NCBI GenBank assembly: GCA_014526335.1
Contig: JACTAT010000029.1
Location: 4,110,105 to 4,174,104 of the forward strand
Source of the DNA: Chrysaora quinquecirrha
Lineage: Eukaryota > Cnidaria > Scyphozoa > Semaeostomeae > Pelagiidae
Direction: 5' to 3'
DNA length: 64,000 nt
This document shows, piece by piece, positions 1-14,600 of this stretch. The translations under genes were made by a program, and so were the position numbers. Each line of letters begins with the position of its first letter. Positions within the stretch are counted from its first letter, which is position 1. Under the pieces are notes generated by a model. The model searched no databases. It was not told where the DNA came from and was given only the letters and a program-made list of their open reading frames with translations.

Positions 1-2350
1 ATTCTAATGTGTTCTATCTTCTATCTCTATTCAATTTCTTTAATTATTCTATCCCAGCTGTTAATAGCTAAACCTTTGACGTTTTTGGAATTAGGTCGCT
101 TGCTGTGGATGAGAACAACGTTTTTGAATTTTTGCTAATGATCACTGCATTGGTTTCAATTTTAGCAGCAAATCGAGCTTAATAGAAATCTAGCTTATCC
201 TATTTCGATTTTGACTGATTAACTTGCTGGTTGATTCATGGTCAATGTCCTGATTATGTACCGATTATTGTGGGACTGGTTCAAAATGATCGTACTTTTT
301 ATTGATTGATCGATTGACTGATTGATTGATTGATTGATCGATTGATTGATTGATTTACTGATATTAGTACTCTATAGTTTGCGGCCCATTAGCAAAGTCA
401 TAGCTAATAGAAGATCGGTAAAATGCTTATATTATGGATCGTGGGATGTTGACGTTAAACAGCAAATAGGTTGAGTTCCCAGTCTTCTTTGTAGTTCTTT
501 TTCGTTTGAGTTTGCCATTAACAACCATTCATATGAAACTGGTTTGATCTTGAAGTAATTATGTCGCAATAAAACATCCCAAACAGTCGTCTGAAACCAG
601 CTGCTATAGTCGTATTTGAAGATCACTTATTTCTTATGCTTTTATTGCTCGCATTACTTATTAAATACAGCGAATTTTTTTAAGAAAGAAGCTTCTTTGT
701 TGCTTTTCCTTCTTGATTTTCTATTGGAAGTTTTCTCACCTGTTACCATCCTCCGCAGAGGTTCCCAATCGCTCTCCTCCGCAGAGAATAATATTAGAAG
801 AGTAATTTAGTAACTGAGAGTCAGTCTTACTGCGATGACAATTATATTCTAGATATGGATAATTTGATCCCGAGGCTATAACAAAAGTGGGCTGTCTTGG
901 GCTGTCTTATTTTGCAGTTCCATCAGATATAAAAACGAATACCATTGATAGTCCACAATCAAAATATTATGATAGTATTGCATGTACTAACTGTTTCTTA
1001 TCTAAAAGAAAAATGATTTTAGATCGATAATTGTAAAAGAACCTATCCCCATTCTGAAGGGCTATTGATTGTTGAATAATTCAGAGGTTTGAGGTTAACG
1101 AAATGAAATAGTTCCTAATTGGAAAGCTGACTTTCTATAGGCAGCAGGGTTTTGTACGTGTTAGTAGTTGTTATGAATTGGTTAGATAATCAACTGGATT
1201 GTGATCTATTGCTCTTTGCAAATTACATAGCAAGCTGTACTTTCCTTGTTCTTTGCATTGTATTTTACGTCATCTTAACAAACGAATACAAGCACAATAT
1301 GGTTTTTTCTTCATTTTCCCATACTGTTTTATACTGGTCTTCTGTTTCATCATTGCTTGAGAATCCTCAAAGCTGGGAATGGTTTCTTCTGATTTTACTG
1401 CTTTTCTTGATAGTGACATTTCAAAATACAAGGTGTTTAAATATCATTGAGTTTAAACGTTTATTAGGAAGCTCCGTGTTTGTTCTGGCAATCTTCGCGC
1501 AACAATGAAACTATTGCATCACTTGGAAATGTTTCCGTAGTCTTTACAGACATTTGCACAACGTATAAATTTATAGGCCTAAACTTTAGTTAATGTTGGT
1601 TCTCTAAACCAGCTTTCTCTGCAAGAACAATCGTTTAAAGGACTCTCAAAGGAAGTGCAAGCAAGAAGGGCGTTTATCTTTCGCCAAAATTCACTTTTGC
1701 ATAATCCCTGAAGTCAATAAGCTCTAAAAGAACAATTTGTCCAAAATCGGTCACAACCGCTTCCTTACAAAGACATTATTTTAGCTGATGGCAGTTGCAC
1801 CCAAAGGGACATCAACCTATCGCCGAAATTCACGTTCTCATCATGAAGTCACAAGGGTCCTGGCAGAGTGCTTAATTCTGAGCAACCCAGTGTGTTGCTA
1901 GCTAGCAATAACTTTCATTGACGTTAGTTCTGCTGGATTGTCTATAGAAAGCAGAGACTTTATCAACCACATTCACATTTGCCAAATTTTTTTTCGAAGT
2001 CAGAAGCGTTCTGGAACAGCCCTGTATTCATGCTTATTCAGTGGAGTTGGTAGTGCGCATAGATTTCATGACAAGTCTTGCTAGCAGCTGGACTCAAAAG
2101 GGACTTTGTCTTGGAAGAACACTTTGTCCTGAGTAATTCGTTTTTACTTAGCCTCATAAGTAGAAGTGATCCTACTTGGGTTTCCACAGAAAAGAAACGT
2201 CAATCTGTCGCTGAAAGTTATGTTACTGTGTAGCTATGAGTGGACTATTCGTTGCGATATAGCTACTCTACCAAACTGTTCTGAAATCATAAAGCCTGTG
2301 CTAAAGCAAAGTGAGATAGCAATGAATGATGTTCTTAGACCGCTAAGTGA
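1..2350. other. Spacer upstream of TRPN, no recognised gene
   Basis: No recognisable coding region is seen. An (ATTG)n microsatellite lies at about 301-355. From about 1610 to 2240 a loosely repeated unit recurs, marked by variants of 'tcgccgaaattcac' near 1672, 1819 and 2205 and by 'gaagtca' words. It is probably a decayed tandem repeat. The TRPN promoter and any 5' untranslated exon should lie here, but I cannot place them. Confidence 0.5.
301..355. repeat. (ATTG)n microsatellite
   Basis: About 55 bases of nearly perfect ATTG tetranucleotide repeat with a few GATC interruptions. Confidence 0.9.
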
Positions 2351-2677
2351 ATGAAGTTGAAAGACGTTAGGCCCAATGTTAATTTCCCTCTATCTGATCA
2401 AATCATGACATCAAGCAAAAGAATTTCTACGTCTTTGAGCCCAAACGAAATTGGCTCAAATCTTAATCAAAGAAGAAAAAGCTCTGCCTATATAAGAAGC
2501 AAGTCCGCGAGACAATTTGATCAAATATCTGAGGATGGTGAGGGCATTCAAGTTTCGCCGAGTGCTAAGATCATATGGTTCGCTAAACAAAGTGTCTGGG
2601 CAGCCCTTGATGCATTACTTGATAAATTACTTCTTGAGGATAAATTTGAGCTCAAGTTTGATCGGGAGTTATTACCG
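2351..2677 (+). CDS. TRPN exon 1: N-terminal region
   Basis: The exon has 109 codons from ATG and ends at CCG before the donor gtagga. The first half is polar and rich in Ser, Arg and Lys. The second half contains a helical stretch (about residues 75-105, with WFAKQSVWAALDALLDKL) that looks like a capping half-repeat before the first ankyrin repeat. The next exon is in phase 0. Confidence 0.75.
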
Positions 2678-5600
2678 GTAGGAAAGATATATTCAGTTTG
2701 AAATTATTTTTGGGGTTGTGAAGATATGAATTTGAAAAATATAAGTTACGAAATTTTACAACCTATTTTGTCTCGTTAGGTCTGTTTGACATGCTGTACA
2801 GGTTTAGCTTCTCAAACTTTTCATGCCGATCTGTCCTTTAAGTCGATGTGCGAAGGTAGATATAAAGCTCTCAATATAAATAAAGCATTTTGATTGGTAA
2901 AAAGCCCTCTATCTAAACGCCTTGTCTTGAGCTTGTTGGTCTGTAGTTGTTAGTTAAGGTGATTAAAAATTGAAGTGATGACGATTGATGTCTTCTCCTA
3001 ATAAAACCATACCCAAGAAGTAATACGGAGGAAAATGTTTCTGTCTCTTACCAAAGAGAACGCATAAAAACACTTTCTCTATGTCCGAAGAAGGTGGATA
3101 AATTTGGATCCGTACCAAAGCAACGATAGACATAAAGCTGCTTTCCATTTCGAATAGCTATGAATTTAGATATTTTTCCATAAACTGGTGCTTTCTGAAC
3201 ATAGCTGACGCTTTTATGGCCTATATATCAATGTATTCTGTCAGTGAATGCACCCACTTCCCGAAAAGAATTAGGCACATGATTTGTAGAGATAAATTGT
3301 ATTATTTTTGGCCTGAATTATCGCAGAACTTCAGTATTAGTAAAAGTATTATAGCATGTTATGTAGGGTGAATGTATGTCAGATCCTGGCCAAACGACCA
3401 AACATTGTTTGTCTTTGCTTAAGAGAAGCATCAGTTGGTTTTGAAGTTTTACAATGCGGAGCGAATTCTGCTTGTCAGGTAATGTTTTGTAATTTGCCCA
3501 AACGGTCTAATCATTATCTAAAGCAAATCTGAAATGTTTTGTTTTGATACCATGGTTTAGATGCTTTGCCAAATTTGCAGCTGCATCTATTCATCAAATG
3601 CAACTTTGGTATGCTGATTATGTCTTGCTTCCAGTGGTGGCTAATTTCAAATTATGCTATGTATGTTTATACAGCATAGGTTTTACGATTGGTATTATCT
3701 ACGTTCTATGATGTGGATTTGGTATTATCTTTTAGGAAAATGGACTCACACCTCTTATGCTGGCATGTAGGGATAACAAATTTGGAATTGTTGAGAAACT
3801 ACTAGAACTTGGAAATCCTGTCAATGATCTTGATAAGGTAAATTGTAGTTTCTTTCCATTAGTGACCAAATACATTACAATCACTCTCAGGGGAAACAGT
3901 AACACTGTCTGATGCGTGATGCCAGTTGTGCTGCTACAATGCACATTTTTGTTTGCTTGTGCGTTGTTCCAGTGGAACTGTAGATTTGTGCTGCAATCAT
4001 GCACATTTTCATTTGCTGTAAGTCAGGTTACTATTATAACTAGATGACAATCATAAGAATTTGCGACAACACATGTGCAGTGTAGATTCTGATAGCTGCA
4101 TCGACAGAAATCGCTGGACAGAAAGTAGAAGGTGTTTCATCCTGCGTTCTTCCAGTGGAACTGCAGACTTGTGCTTGTCTTTTCCAAGTTTTATGTAAAC
4201 CTGTCTCAGCATTTTAACGATGACGTTGTTTTTTCTTCTGTTATATGGAGGTACGTTCTGGAGCCAATATTAGCTGATTACATGACTGACGACCTTTAGA
4301 CTGTGCGAAGAGCAGCTGAATTTGGTTCAGCGGACTTATGGATCTTAATGTAGTCTTGCTGAAATTTATGCCCGCATGAGATGGGCTAACTATGAGTAAG
4401 GAAAACCTTTAAATCAATATTTGTTCTGTTTTTGATGGTTTTAATTTTTCAGGATGGTAAATCTGCTTTGTATTATGCTGCGACGAGTGCATCAGATAAT
4501 ATTGTAAAAGCACTGTTAGCAGCGAAAGCTGATCCAAACATAACAGCTGGGGTAAGCAATTCAAATTGTTCTTCATCGATAAAGATTTCTTGGCACATGA
4601 CGTTTACTGGGTTACCGTAAATAAGAGTTTTAAACACCATTTTTTATATTGACTATTACCCTATGTCATTTATACGGAAAGTGCGTTAATATTAAGTGTG
4701 GTCTCGTTTCTGATGATTAGAACTATAAATCGAAATACAACTTTAAAAACTCGCCTATATACAAAGAAAAGATACAAGTGAATGATTTACAAAGCAATAT
4801 CTTCGAAGTTGATTTTTCAGACAAATAACATCACTGAGCGTTGATTTTATGTTACCGTCAATTTTCCTGGGCGTTTATTTCGAGAGGTGCGTTATTTTGG
4901 GAGAGACTTTTGATCGGTCATTTGTGGTAGACCTTACCAAGCTTAGCGTATTCTCTCTAATACATGCACTTGTCGTTCATCAAGTTTCTTTGTGTTTCCT
5001 ATCAGGTGATTATTTTAGTAGCGAGTAGCTATAATTTTTATGTTTTGGCGTTGTTTTACAGGAAAATGAAAGAAACTGTTTACATCAAGCGTGTTCAAGG
5101 ACAAGTGGAGCTGTAGAGATAGTCAAAGCTCTGATAAAGGCTACAGGAAAAGACGCAAAATTGATCCCAGATAACGTGAGTTCCATCTTATTTACATGAA
5201 TCGTTGTTTTCGATACTTTAGAAACATGCATAACTAAGAAGTGATTTTTGTTGGCTTCATTATACTTGCTAAGTCTAAGTTCACTGTTATTGTATTCTAT
5301 GCAACGTCGAAGAGACGTTTGAGGGAAATATTCTTGTATAATAATTCAAAATACAATCGATAGAATTACTAAAAATATGACATCATTTTGTCTTCCTGAA
5401 AAGCTAGTAAAGGACATTAACAAACTTTAAATCCTTTATATATATTCTTTGTTGGTTTTAAATCTGCATTTTCACTAACTTTTTCCATTTTGGGCTCTAT
5501 CTTTAGACTGGTTATTGCCCACTGCACATTGCAGCAACAACTCGCAACTCATTGCTTGTTAAAGAATTATTGCAAAGTCATGTTGAAGAGCAAATTAAAG

Positions 5601-8600
5601 CTGTTGATAAGGTAGCGTGATCATATTTATTATATGGGGACACTTAGTTTTATAACTGTTCAATTGCCTTTGAATTATACAAAACTTCAAATTCTGGGTA
5701 TACGTTCCGCCTTGGTCAATTTTTCAGCCTGTTTCATACAGTGTAAATGAATGTACACACATAAAACTTTGGAAATGTCCCTCCCAGGGAGGGAGAACTG
5801 GACTTGGGCCAAATGGCCCTTCCGGCCCTAGACGGATCAGTAACTATGAACTATGAAGAAACTTTAGTTGCTTTTATTCTTCAGAAAGTTAGAATACATG
5901 ACAGTTAGACTTCTTTCTAATGTTTCTTTGCTAAAATAAAGCATTTGAATTAATAATATTCTGCAAAACTCCAAAATGAGATGCCATGCCCCATATTCGA
6001 CAACCATATCTTGCACTTTCTCATGTATAAATCTTCCTGGGCAAGTAAAGTTGTGCTTTTATTTCACTTAACCAAGTCTTTCTAAGTCAGGGTAACCTGT
6101 ATACCCCAAATATCTAATGTTTATGCATGCCCGGGTCAGTCAATGCCATGATGAAATTTCAAAATTTCTAGAAAAAGAAGATATTGTCAAAAATTTGGGA
6201 TATATAAGATAAAGGACACTAAAGAAGAATATTTAATATCAAAATACTTGAAGAGAAACAAACGAAAAGCTGTTTTTGAAGCTATCAGCTGATTTTGTTG
6301 TGGGCGTTGTCTGGCATGATTTGAACTTCTCAGGGCCGGAAGGGCCATATGGCCCACACAATAAAATGTTCTCCAAATTATTGTTGTTTCGTTTATAGCC
6401 AAAAATAAACTTATTAATTACTTAATTAATGTTAATGCCACAGTATAAAATTATTTTTTTTAAAATGAAGGTAAAATTTCTTACCATTTTAAGCTGCACA
6501 AGATCTCCATTTTGGCTAGGCCAAGTTTTCCAAAATAAAACGGCAAAAAAAAGAAGAAACTTTTCCGCTATTGGCTGGCTCTAGTCATCTGATTAAAGTT
6601 TAATGTATGCAGAATAAATTAAGCATGTTTTTGGATTGATATAAGGGGATGCTGAGAAAATTTCAGGGCAAAATGAGTAATGGGCCATATGGCCCTTCCG
6701 GGCCTGAAAGGGTTAATCTATTTTATTAGCACTTGGCTGCGTTAGAGCAATGGAACTTAGCACAGGCATCGACCAGTACATCAGACCATCCCCTTCGTAG
6801 GGTTAAGATTTAGGGATAAAGTGCATTGTGATTTGTGCGCTTCACGCCTGCAGATTTCTTTGGCACCTTTCTCGTGAATTTTTTCTAAGCTTTCAAAAAA
6901 TAAATCAAAGTCAAATTTCAAAGTCATGTTTCTTCTAAGATTGTTTTTTATGAAAATAACCTGTGTATACATGCATGAATGTTTAGTAGAATCTTATGTC
7001 ATGTTTTACCTTTCATTTCTAAATTGAAGGAGTATCGTGATACACCCTTGCATGTTGCTGCTCGTTACAAAGACGTCGACATCATTCGAATTTTGGTAGA
7101 TAATGGTGCAAATGTTGAAGGACGCAACGTAAGTGTTTTGATTTCTACTACATTTTGATTTCAGCTGCATGTTGCACGATTGAATCAAAACAAACCTTAG
7201 CTATATAAGAGACCGTTCTGTAATAAAATCTATTCTTCTTTAGCAAATCCTTAACCACTGGCAACAGGATATAGCGAAATCTTTTGTCGCTATTTGAGGA
7301 TACAACATATAATTCCTCGTGTTCAATCGTTTATTAGGCTTAGAAGGGGACAATGGAAAACTTCATTTGCATGGTGAATATTAGTAATAGAGACTATTTA
7401 CTTTGATGCCCGCGATGCGGACAACCATTGATACTAGTTTAGCCTTGGAAAGACAATAAATAATCCAGTCACTGACTTTGGCTTCCCTTCGCAAACGGTT
7501 TGTGAGAACCCAGTTTACTTCTCAACATTTCATCAGTAGTGGTCGTACATTTGGCTTCTGCAACTTACAGTAAAGTTTCTTTTACTTTCTCTTGAAACAA
7601 GAGCCTATGAATTTCTTGCACGCAACATTGATTTCAGGCAGTCCATCTAAGATTTTTCCATACATTTTTATTTTCTTTAGAGTGTAGTCTATTCTAATTA
7701 TTGCTTTGTTTTCTACTGTAGAATGAAGGACAAACAATATTGCATATTGCTTGCTCAGTCGCAGATGAAGCTACTGTCAAATACTTGCATTCTGTCAAGG
7801 CTAATCCTAATGTACATGATAAGGTAGGTATTAAAAGTTTGCTGAGACAGCCATAAAACCTAGTGCAGCAGCTTTTTTACCCATTGTTGTGTGACCGAGC
7901 ATTTAACGCTTATCTTAAAAGATACATCGTGTTTCAGCTTAACAGAACGCCACTTCATGTAAGCACCGAAGGTGGTCACAGCAATATCATTGAGATCTTA
8001 ATAGACAAGTTTAAAGCAGATGTCAACCAAAGATCCAAGGTTATTTTTAAAATTTTACTTAACATGTACTTTTACTTATTGTTTATCAACGATATTTTAC
8101 TTTGAATGACTTCTACTGAACATATTATCTTTAGCAGTTGGGAATCAACTATACATGGGATGTATTTCCTTGGGCGATGCAGTTGCAACCCAAAATTCAG
8201 TTCCACCAAATGTTTAACTTTTTATACACGTGATTCCTTTATCTTGTAGAGATATAAGCGTTACCCAAAACGAAGCTAACCGAATCTTTACGACCTTCAA
8301 TAAACAAGATTTCCTTTTTCTTTGGATAGCCATCGAATTCCCTGACAGAAATGGGTCTAATTTTCAATCGACTGCCATCTGCTTTGCATAAAAAACAAGT
8401 CTGGCTAAGAAATGGCTATTTATAAACATCCATCTTCCCTGAATAGCGTATTGCTATCTAGCTACATGTCATCGAGTTCTTTACCAGTTTGAATCACTTG
8501 TATCAAGAGTAAGCATCAGCAGGGGAAGAAGTAAACCATAGAACGTCAGCTCCTTTTCTATCCCTATTCTTTGTTAAAACTGTGGAACTATCAGTGAAAG

Positions 8601-11600
8601 AAACTCTTGTTATGTAAATGCTTTGACACCAAACTGTATTTTTGCATTATTGTGTTCGAAGAACTTCGAACACATTGGTGTGGGGTGGCGTGTCACTAAC
8701 TAACTAACCAACGCTTGTACAATGGAAAACGTGTAACAATAGGGCCATTGTCAAGAATGCCATTAGGGCCATTGTCTCGGCTATTATGCGCAATTTGCGG
8801 TTAGTTGTTCACAATTCGGCCTGCAAGCACTTTTGTCAATCTGGGGTCATGTGACAATTGACTCATCCTTGTTTACTAAATGGAACTGGAAAATTGCCAC
8901 CTTGCTTTGGTAAATGACATTTCAGGCATTCTCAACATTTATCAAAGAGTTTTGCCAAAGAGCGGCAATTTCAAAACAGTTTTCAAAACAAATCATCATT
9001 ATTATTATCCTCACGATGAAAATCGTCATAATAATAATAATAAAGATAATAATCATCATCATCATCATCATGATTACTATCACCACCATTGACGGTGTGC
9101 AACATCTAAAGGAACGCTACCACCACCACAACCAACCCTACAACCATCACCTCGACCACCCCTATCACCACCACCACAACCACCCCTTCAGCACCACAAC
9201 CACCTCTACCACCACCACCACGCCCACCATACCACCACAATCACCCCTACCAACCAGCATCATGATCACCCCTATCGCCACAACCGCAACCAGCCCTACA
9301 ACCATCATCTCGACCACCCTTATCACCACCACCACAACCACCCCTACAACCATCACCACGATCACCCCTATCACAACCACCACAACCACCCCTTCAGCAC
9401 CACAACTACCTCTATCACCACCACCATACCCACCATACAACCACAATCACCCCTACCAACCAGCATCATGATCATCGTGTTCATCAACATCATCATCATA
9501 ACCACCACCATTATCATCATAATCATTATCGTCATCGTTGTGCATACCGATGAACATCTTTCATCATTTGACCGAAATAGCTATATTCAACCAGAGTCGT
9601 TCTTCGAACATGCCCATAGGGCCCCTATGTTTTTCTTTTAACACGACAGGATGGAAGCACTCTAATTCATCTTGCTTCAAAATGTGGCCATCCAGAAGTT
9701 GCATTGTTTTTTGTAAAGAGAGGAGTGCCGTTACAAATGCCAAACAGGGTGAGTAAATGTTGGCAATCCTTTGCTTTTCGATTTGAAATGCATAATATGT
9801 TAATTTCCCTTTGTGAAAAAATCTGTTGTACTTCAGTGATTAGCAATATAGCTTTGCTAGCGCAAAGCAAACATTTGGAATTATTGTTCGAGACCTTTCT
9901 TCTAATTTTCGAAGGTTGTTATTTCTGCCCTTTAGAACAAGGTATTCTGGTAAAGATAATTAACTAGCTCAAAAGACTGTTTCTGCTCCTTTGTTATTGA
10001 TTAAAATTACCATATTTATTCTCGCGATTCCTGTCCAAACCAAAACAGTTTAACGTAATATACATTTGCTGATCTCTTACTGACAGGACGGAGCTATCTG
10101 TCTTCACGAAGCGGCAAAGCAGGGACATGTCAGCGTCGTCAAGAGTTTGCTAATGAAAGGAGCTTCAGTAAACGTCATGACCAAGGTTCGTTCAATTAAG
10201 TTTTAAGTTATCTTAGTTGTAAGTTATCCCTGTTATAGTTCAGAATTTGCTGTTTCTCACTTTTGCACAATTATATGTAGACGAAAAGACAGCTTAAAAT
10301 GACCTATAAGAAGACTTAATGAAGTCGAATTGGAAGGTAAAAGTGGTGTATTTAGCGCCAGTCACTAGCATGTCAGAAGTGGATTAACTAACGATACCTC
10401 TACCCTGATTGTGACGCTATTATTAGATGAACTAGACCATGCTGGATAAGAGCAGTTTCAAAAATTATTTCATTAATTTTCTGGTGTCGTTTCAAACTGA
10501 AGTTTTCAAAGTGCTTTCAAAGTTGTCTATTATTATAGCTACTTAACTTCTCGGGCTGTTTTTATTGAGACCGATTCCAAAAGCGGTAGACTCGCTCGTG
10601 TTAACTCGTAATTCTACTTCATTTTCTCCTGCATTTTACACGACTCAATCAAAACGAAACTTGTATTGGAGATTGGCTCCCTGATAAGCTCTTTCCTTTT
10701 TTTTAGGAATTCAATAAGATATAGCAAAGTCTCTCTTTGCTGTTTAATATAGAGTAAAGAATTAATCTTGTTCAATCGTTTATAAGGCTTAGTAGGAGGA
10801 ACAGAATAATGGGAAGCCTCGTTTGCATAGTGGATATTAGTAATAGAGACTTTTGAGCTTGCCCGCGATGCATTCGATTGGTTGAAAAGTTCCCAAAACG
10901 GTAGGTCCAGCGAGTCATAAGGGATATTTTAAATTATACTCATTGTCTTCTTTCTACAGGATTCCTACACTCCTCTTCACACAGCTGTTCGACATGGCAA
11001 GCACCTCGTTGTCCAAGTTGTCCTTGGTTTTGGTGCGGATGTGAACTGCAGAGGCGGGAAGGTTAGCAATTTGGCTTTCATTGCAAATGCTACGTTTCTA
11101 GATCTATCCAATATCCATTTGTTCTGTTTCATACGACTAGGTGTTTTTGATATTTTGTGCCAACATTAGATAATTATACGCAGATATTTAATTTGCATAT
11201 CTTTGAGCGGTAACTTAGGGCGGTAACAAGCCTTAGGCCCTGGCAATATGATTAAACAATGGTAGTTATACATTAGAAATTTGCTTGTCAAGCGAAATGT
11301 TTTATGCTTTAGCCATGTTGCAAAACATTTTTCGTTAAAACATTTTAGCTTGCAAACTCTTCCAAAACATTGCCCGGGAACTTCTGTTTGTCAAGCAATA
11401 TTTTTGTGACGTGGTTAAATGTTCAAACATTGTTTAAGAAACAAACTTCAAACGTTTAAAAAAATTGTTCGATATTTTGGTCAGAGCCTTGCTTTTATTG
11501 TTACCCAAGTTATTTAGATAAAATCCTGTCGATTAACTGAAGTATAGGTGTACATGAAATTTCTTTTCCCCTACTATTTGTAAGTGTGCAGCTTTTTCCA

Positions 11601-14600
11601 AATAGATAGTAGATTCAAAATAAACCAGCCACGCTTGTGTTCCTTTTTGGCTTTAGAATTCAACTTAATCACTTTTTGTCTTTCCAGAATAAAGAAACTC
11701 CACTGCATCTTGCTGCCAGATTAAAGAAAGATGCTAAACACGTATCAGAAATGCTCCTTAAAAGTGGTGCCAATGTCAACTCCGCAACTGAGGTTCGATT
11801 ATTTGTCTGCTTAATTTTACTTTAACCCGAAACACCATTTTGCTAGAACACTTATTTTGCTTTGATCTCGTTACTGTTCTTTAACTTTTATTTATCTTAA
11901 TTTTTTTACATTAATTTGCTGTAATTTGTTTTAATTTACTAAATTTACTTCACTCTACTCTACTTTTCTTTATTCTACTTTACTCTACTCTACTCTACTT
12001 TATTTTATTTTACTTTACTTTTCCTTTAGGAAGGCGTAACACCACTGCAAATTGCCATTGAGCATGAAAATTACGACCTTGTCAAAATACTTCTGGATGA
12101 AAATGCCGATGCCCTTTGGAAATCTAAGGTATGCTACTGGTTACTATGCCTATCTGCCTGGCCAAACGATCAAACATTGTTGGTGAAACATTTGAGATTT
12201 GCTTCACAAGCAACGTTTGACCGTTTTTGTCACATCACAAAACATTGCTTGACAAGCTTAATTCGCTCAGCAATGTTTTTAAAAAACTTCAAAAACATTT
12301 TATGCTTGCATCAAGCAAAATAGGTTTGATGAGCAATGCTTTGCGATGTGGCAAAACCGTCAAGCGTTTTTGCTTAGATAGCAAATTGCAAATGTTTTTA
12401 TAAACAGACAGAATTTTTAACTCCTTTCTTCATGGCTTATGAAAACCTTCCTTTTATTTTTAGAATGGTGAGATCGCACTTCATGTTGCTGTTCGAAATA
12501 GTAATGTAGCGATTGCTTTGGCACTAATGGATCATATAAAATCAAGATGCTCTAGAACTGATGCTGAGTTTGCTGTTAATAGTAGGAACGAGGTATCAAA
12601 AAGTACTATCATTTCCTTACTTTTGAAATGTAGCTGTTTGTCATGAATGGCGAACACTAGGATAGATGTTTCCTTAAGCGACATGCCCGATAGATAGATG
12701 GCTTTCGAACCAGGACTGTATGCCAAGAGAGCCAACGGCGTTTCCACTGAGCTATAAAGCTCTATGAAATCGCTGTGTGACTTCTCAAGTCATACAGTTC
12801 AATGGTCTTCTCCCGTTTGTACGAATCCATGCTATTGTGGTATGCAACTTTCTGTAAATTAAATAGTTTTTTTAGGTTGAACAGTGTTTCAAGTTAAGCC
12901 TTGGAAAAACAACCAAACATTGTTGGTAAAAAAATCGAGATTTACTTGTAAATGTTTGAACATTGGCCAATTCGAAAAACATTGCCCATCAAAATTATTT
13001 TTCTTTTCTCAGGGAGAAAATGTTTCTTTTCAAAGATACTGCTAAGCGAACCCTCCTTTTTAAGCAATGTTTTTATGACGTAGCCAAACAGGCAAACATT
13101 GCTTGTGAAGCAAATTGCGGCTGTTTAACAAACAATGATTCCTCGTTTAGCCAGGAGAGGTTTTGCCAAACGATCAAACATAGTTGGTAAAACATTTGAG
13201 ATTTACTTGTAAAGCAAAATTTTTTACCATTTTACCACTATGAAAAACATTGCTCGTCAAAATGCTTCTTCTTGTGTCAGGTAGAAAATATTTCTCTTAA
13301 GACACTGCTTAGCAAATCATGCTCGGCAATCAGACGTTGCCAAACAGGCAAACACTGTTTGTGAAGCGAATCGCGGATGTTTGACAAACAATGTTTCATC
13401 TTTTAGCCAGGGCTGTACTCTTTAGCCGTTTTAAACAGTAGATCAAATTTGTTTTATTAGACTGGTGATACGTGTCTACATTATGTTGCAAATTTGCGAT
13501 TATCTGGTGACAAAACTGGTATATCACTTGATCTTGCGAAACTCTTGCTTGATAATGGCGCAGATACAAGCATCGTAAATTTTCAGGTAATTTTATTTGA
13601 AGTCATTTATTAAAATATATGATTTTTTCTTGGACTCTTTATTGCTGTCTGGACTCTACACCTGATGTATTTCTTGAGAACGGAGCCTAAGCCTTTGAAT
13701 CTTGTTTTCCAAAAGGAAAAAGAAAGTGCATTACACTACTGTGCTCGTTCTGGAAACCTGGAACTAATGAAATTGTTACTGAAAACAATGAAGCCAGAAG
13801 CTGCAAACAAGGCAGTCAACTACCAAAATAAGGTATGTAATTATAGTAATGCCAACAATTAAACCCTGGCTAAACAATCAAACATTGTTTGTCAAACAAT
13901 TGAAATTTGCTTATCAAGCAATGTTTGAACATTTGATGACGTCACAAGCATTGCCTGATACGAAAATATAAGCGCATTTGTTGTACGATGTTTTTGAAAA
14001 TACTCAACAGCATTTTTAGCTTGACGCCAGCAAAAAATGTTTGACGAGCGTTATTTTGTGACGTTGCGAAACGGTGTAACTTTATTCTTAACAAGCAAAT
14101 TTTAGCCTGCGTGCTATAGCCTCAAACTCTTCTCCGAGAAGAAGTTTGAGGCTGCACGCAGGCTAGCAAATTTCGTATGTTTGACAAACAATTTTAAATG
14201 TTTTGGGAGGACCTTACAATTGTTTCCGTTATTTTTAAAAGACCAGACTATACCTATATTAAAACATGCAGCAAACCATAAATTTGTATGACTCATATTG
14301 AGATTTTCTCCCTTGCAGAGTGGATGGTCACCATTGCTTATAGCAGCAAAAGAAGGCCATGAAGAAATAATGAAAGTTCTCATAGATTATCATGCAAGAC
14401 TTGACATCTTCGATGAGGTTTACTTATATTCATATATTTTTGAATTAATTCACTTTTCATTTTTGCATGACAGAAGTAAGCTTCTTTAATGTTAGTTAGC
14501 TACCTTTGTTTCCGTGTGCGGCATTAAGGTACGTTAGAGGCAGATAGAAAAAGAATAGCAAAAAAGTCAATTTTGGGAGGGGGTGCACGGAAGCGGTTTT

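Noticed and set aside
1152..1508. Hydrophobic open frame of about 118 codons upstream of TRPN
   Set aside because: It starts at TTG, has no recognisable family and lies in AT-rich spacer; the hydrophobic look follows from T-rich sequence.
8914..9471. Long Thr/Pro-rich open frame, and glycine/valine-rich frames on the other strand
   Set aside because: They are produced by the CAC/ATC minisatellite in TRPN intron 8, not by a gene.
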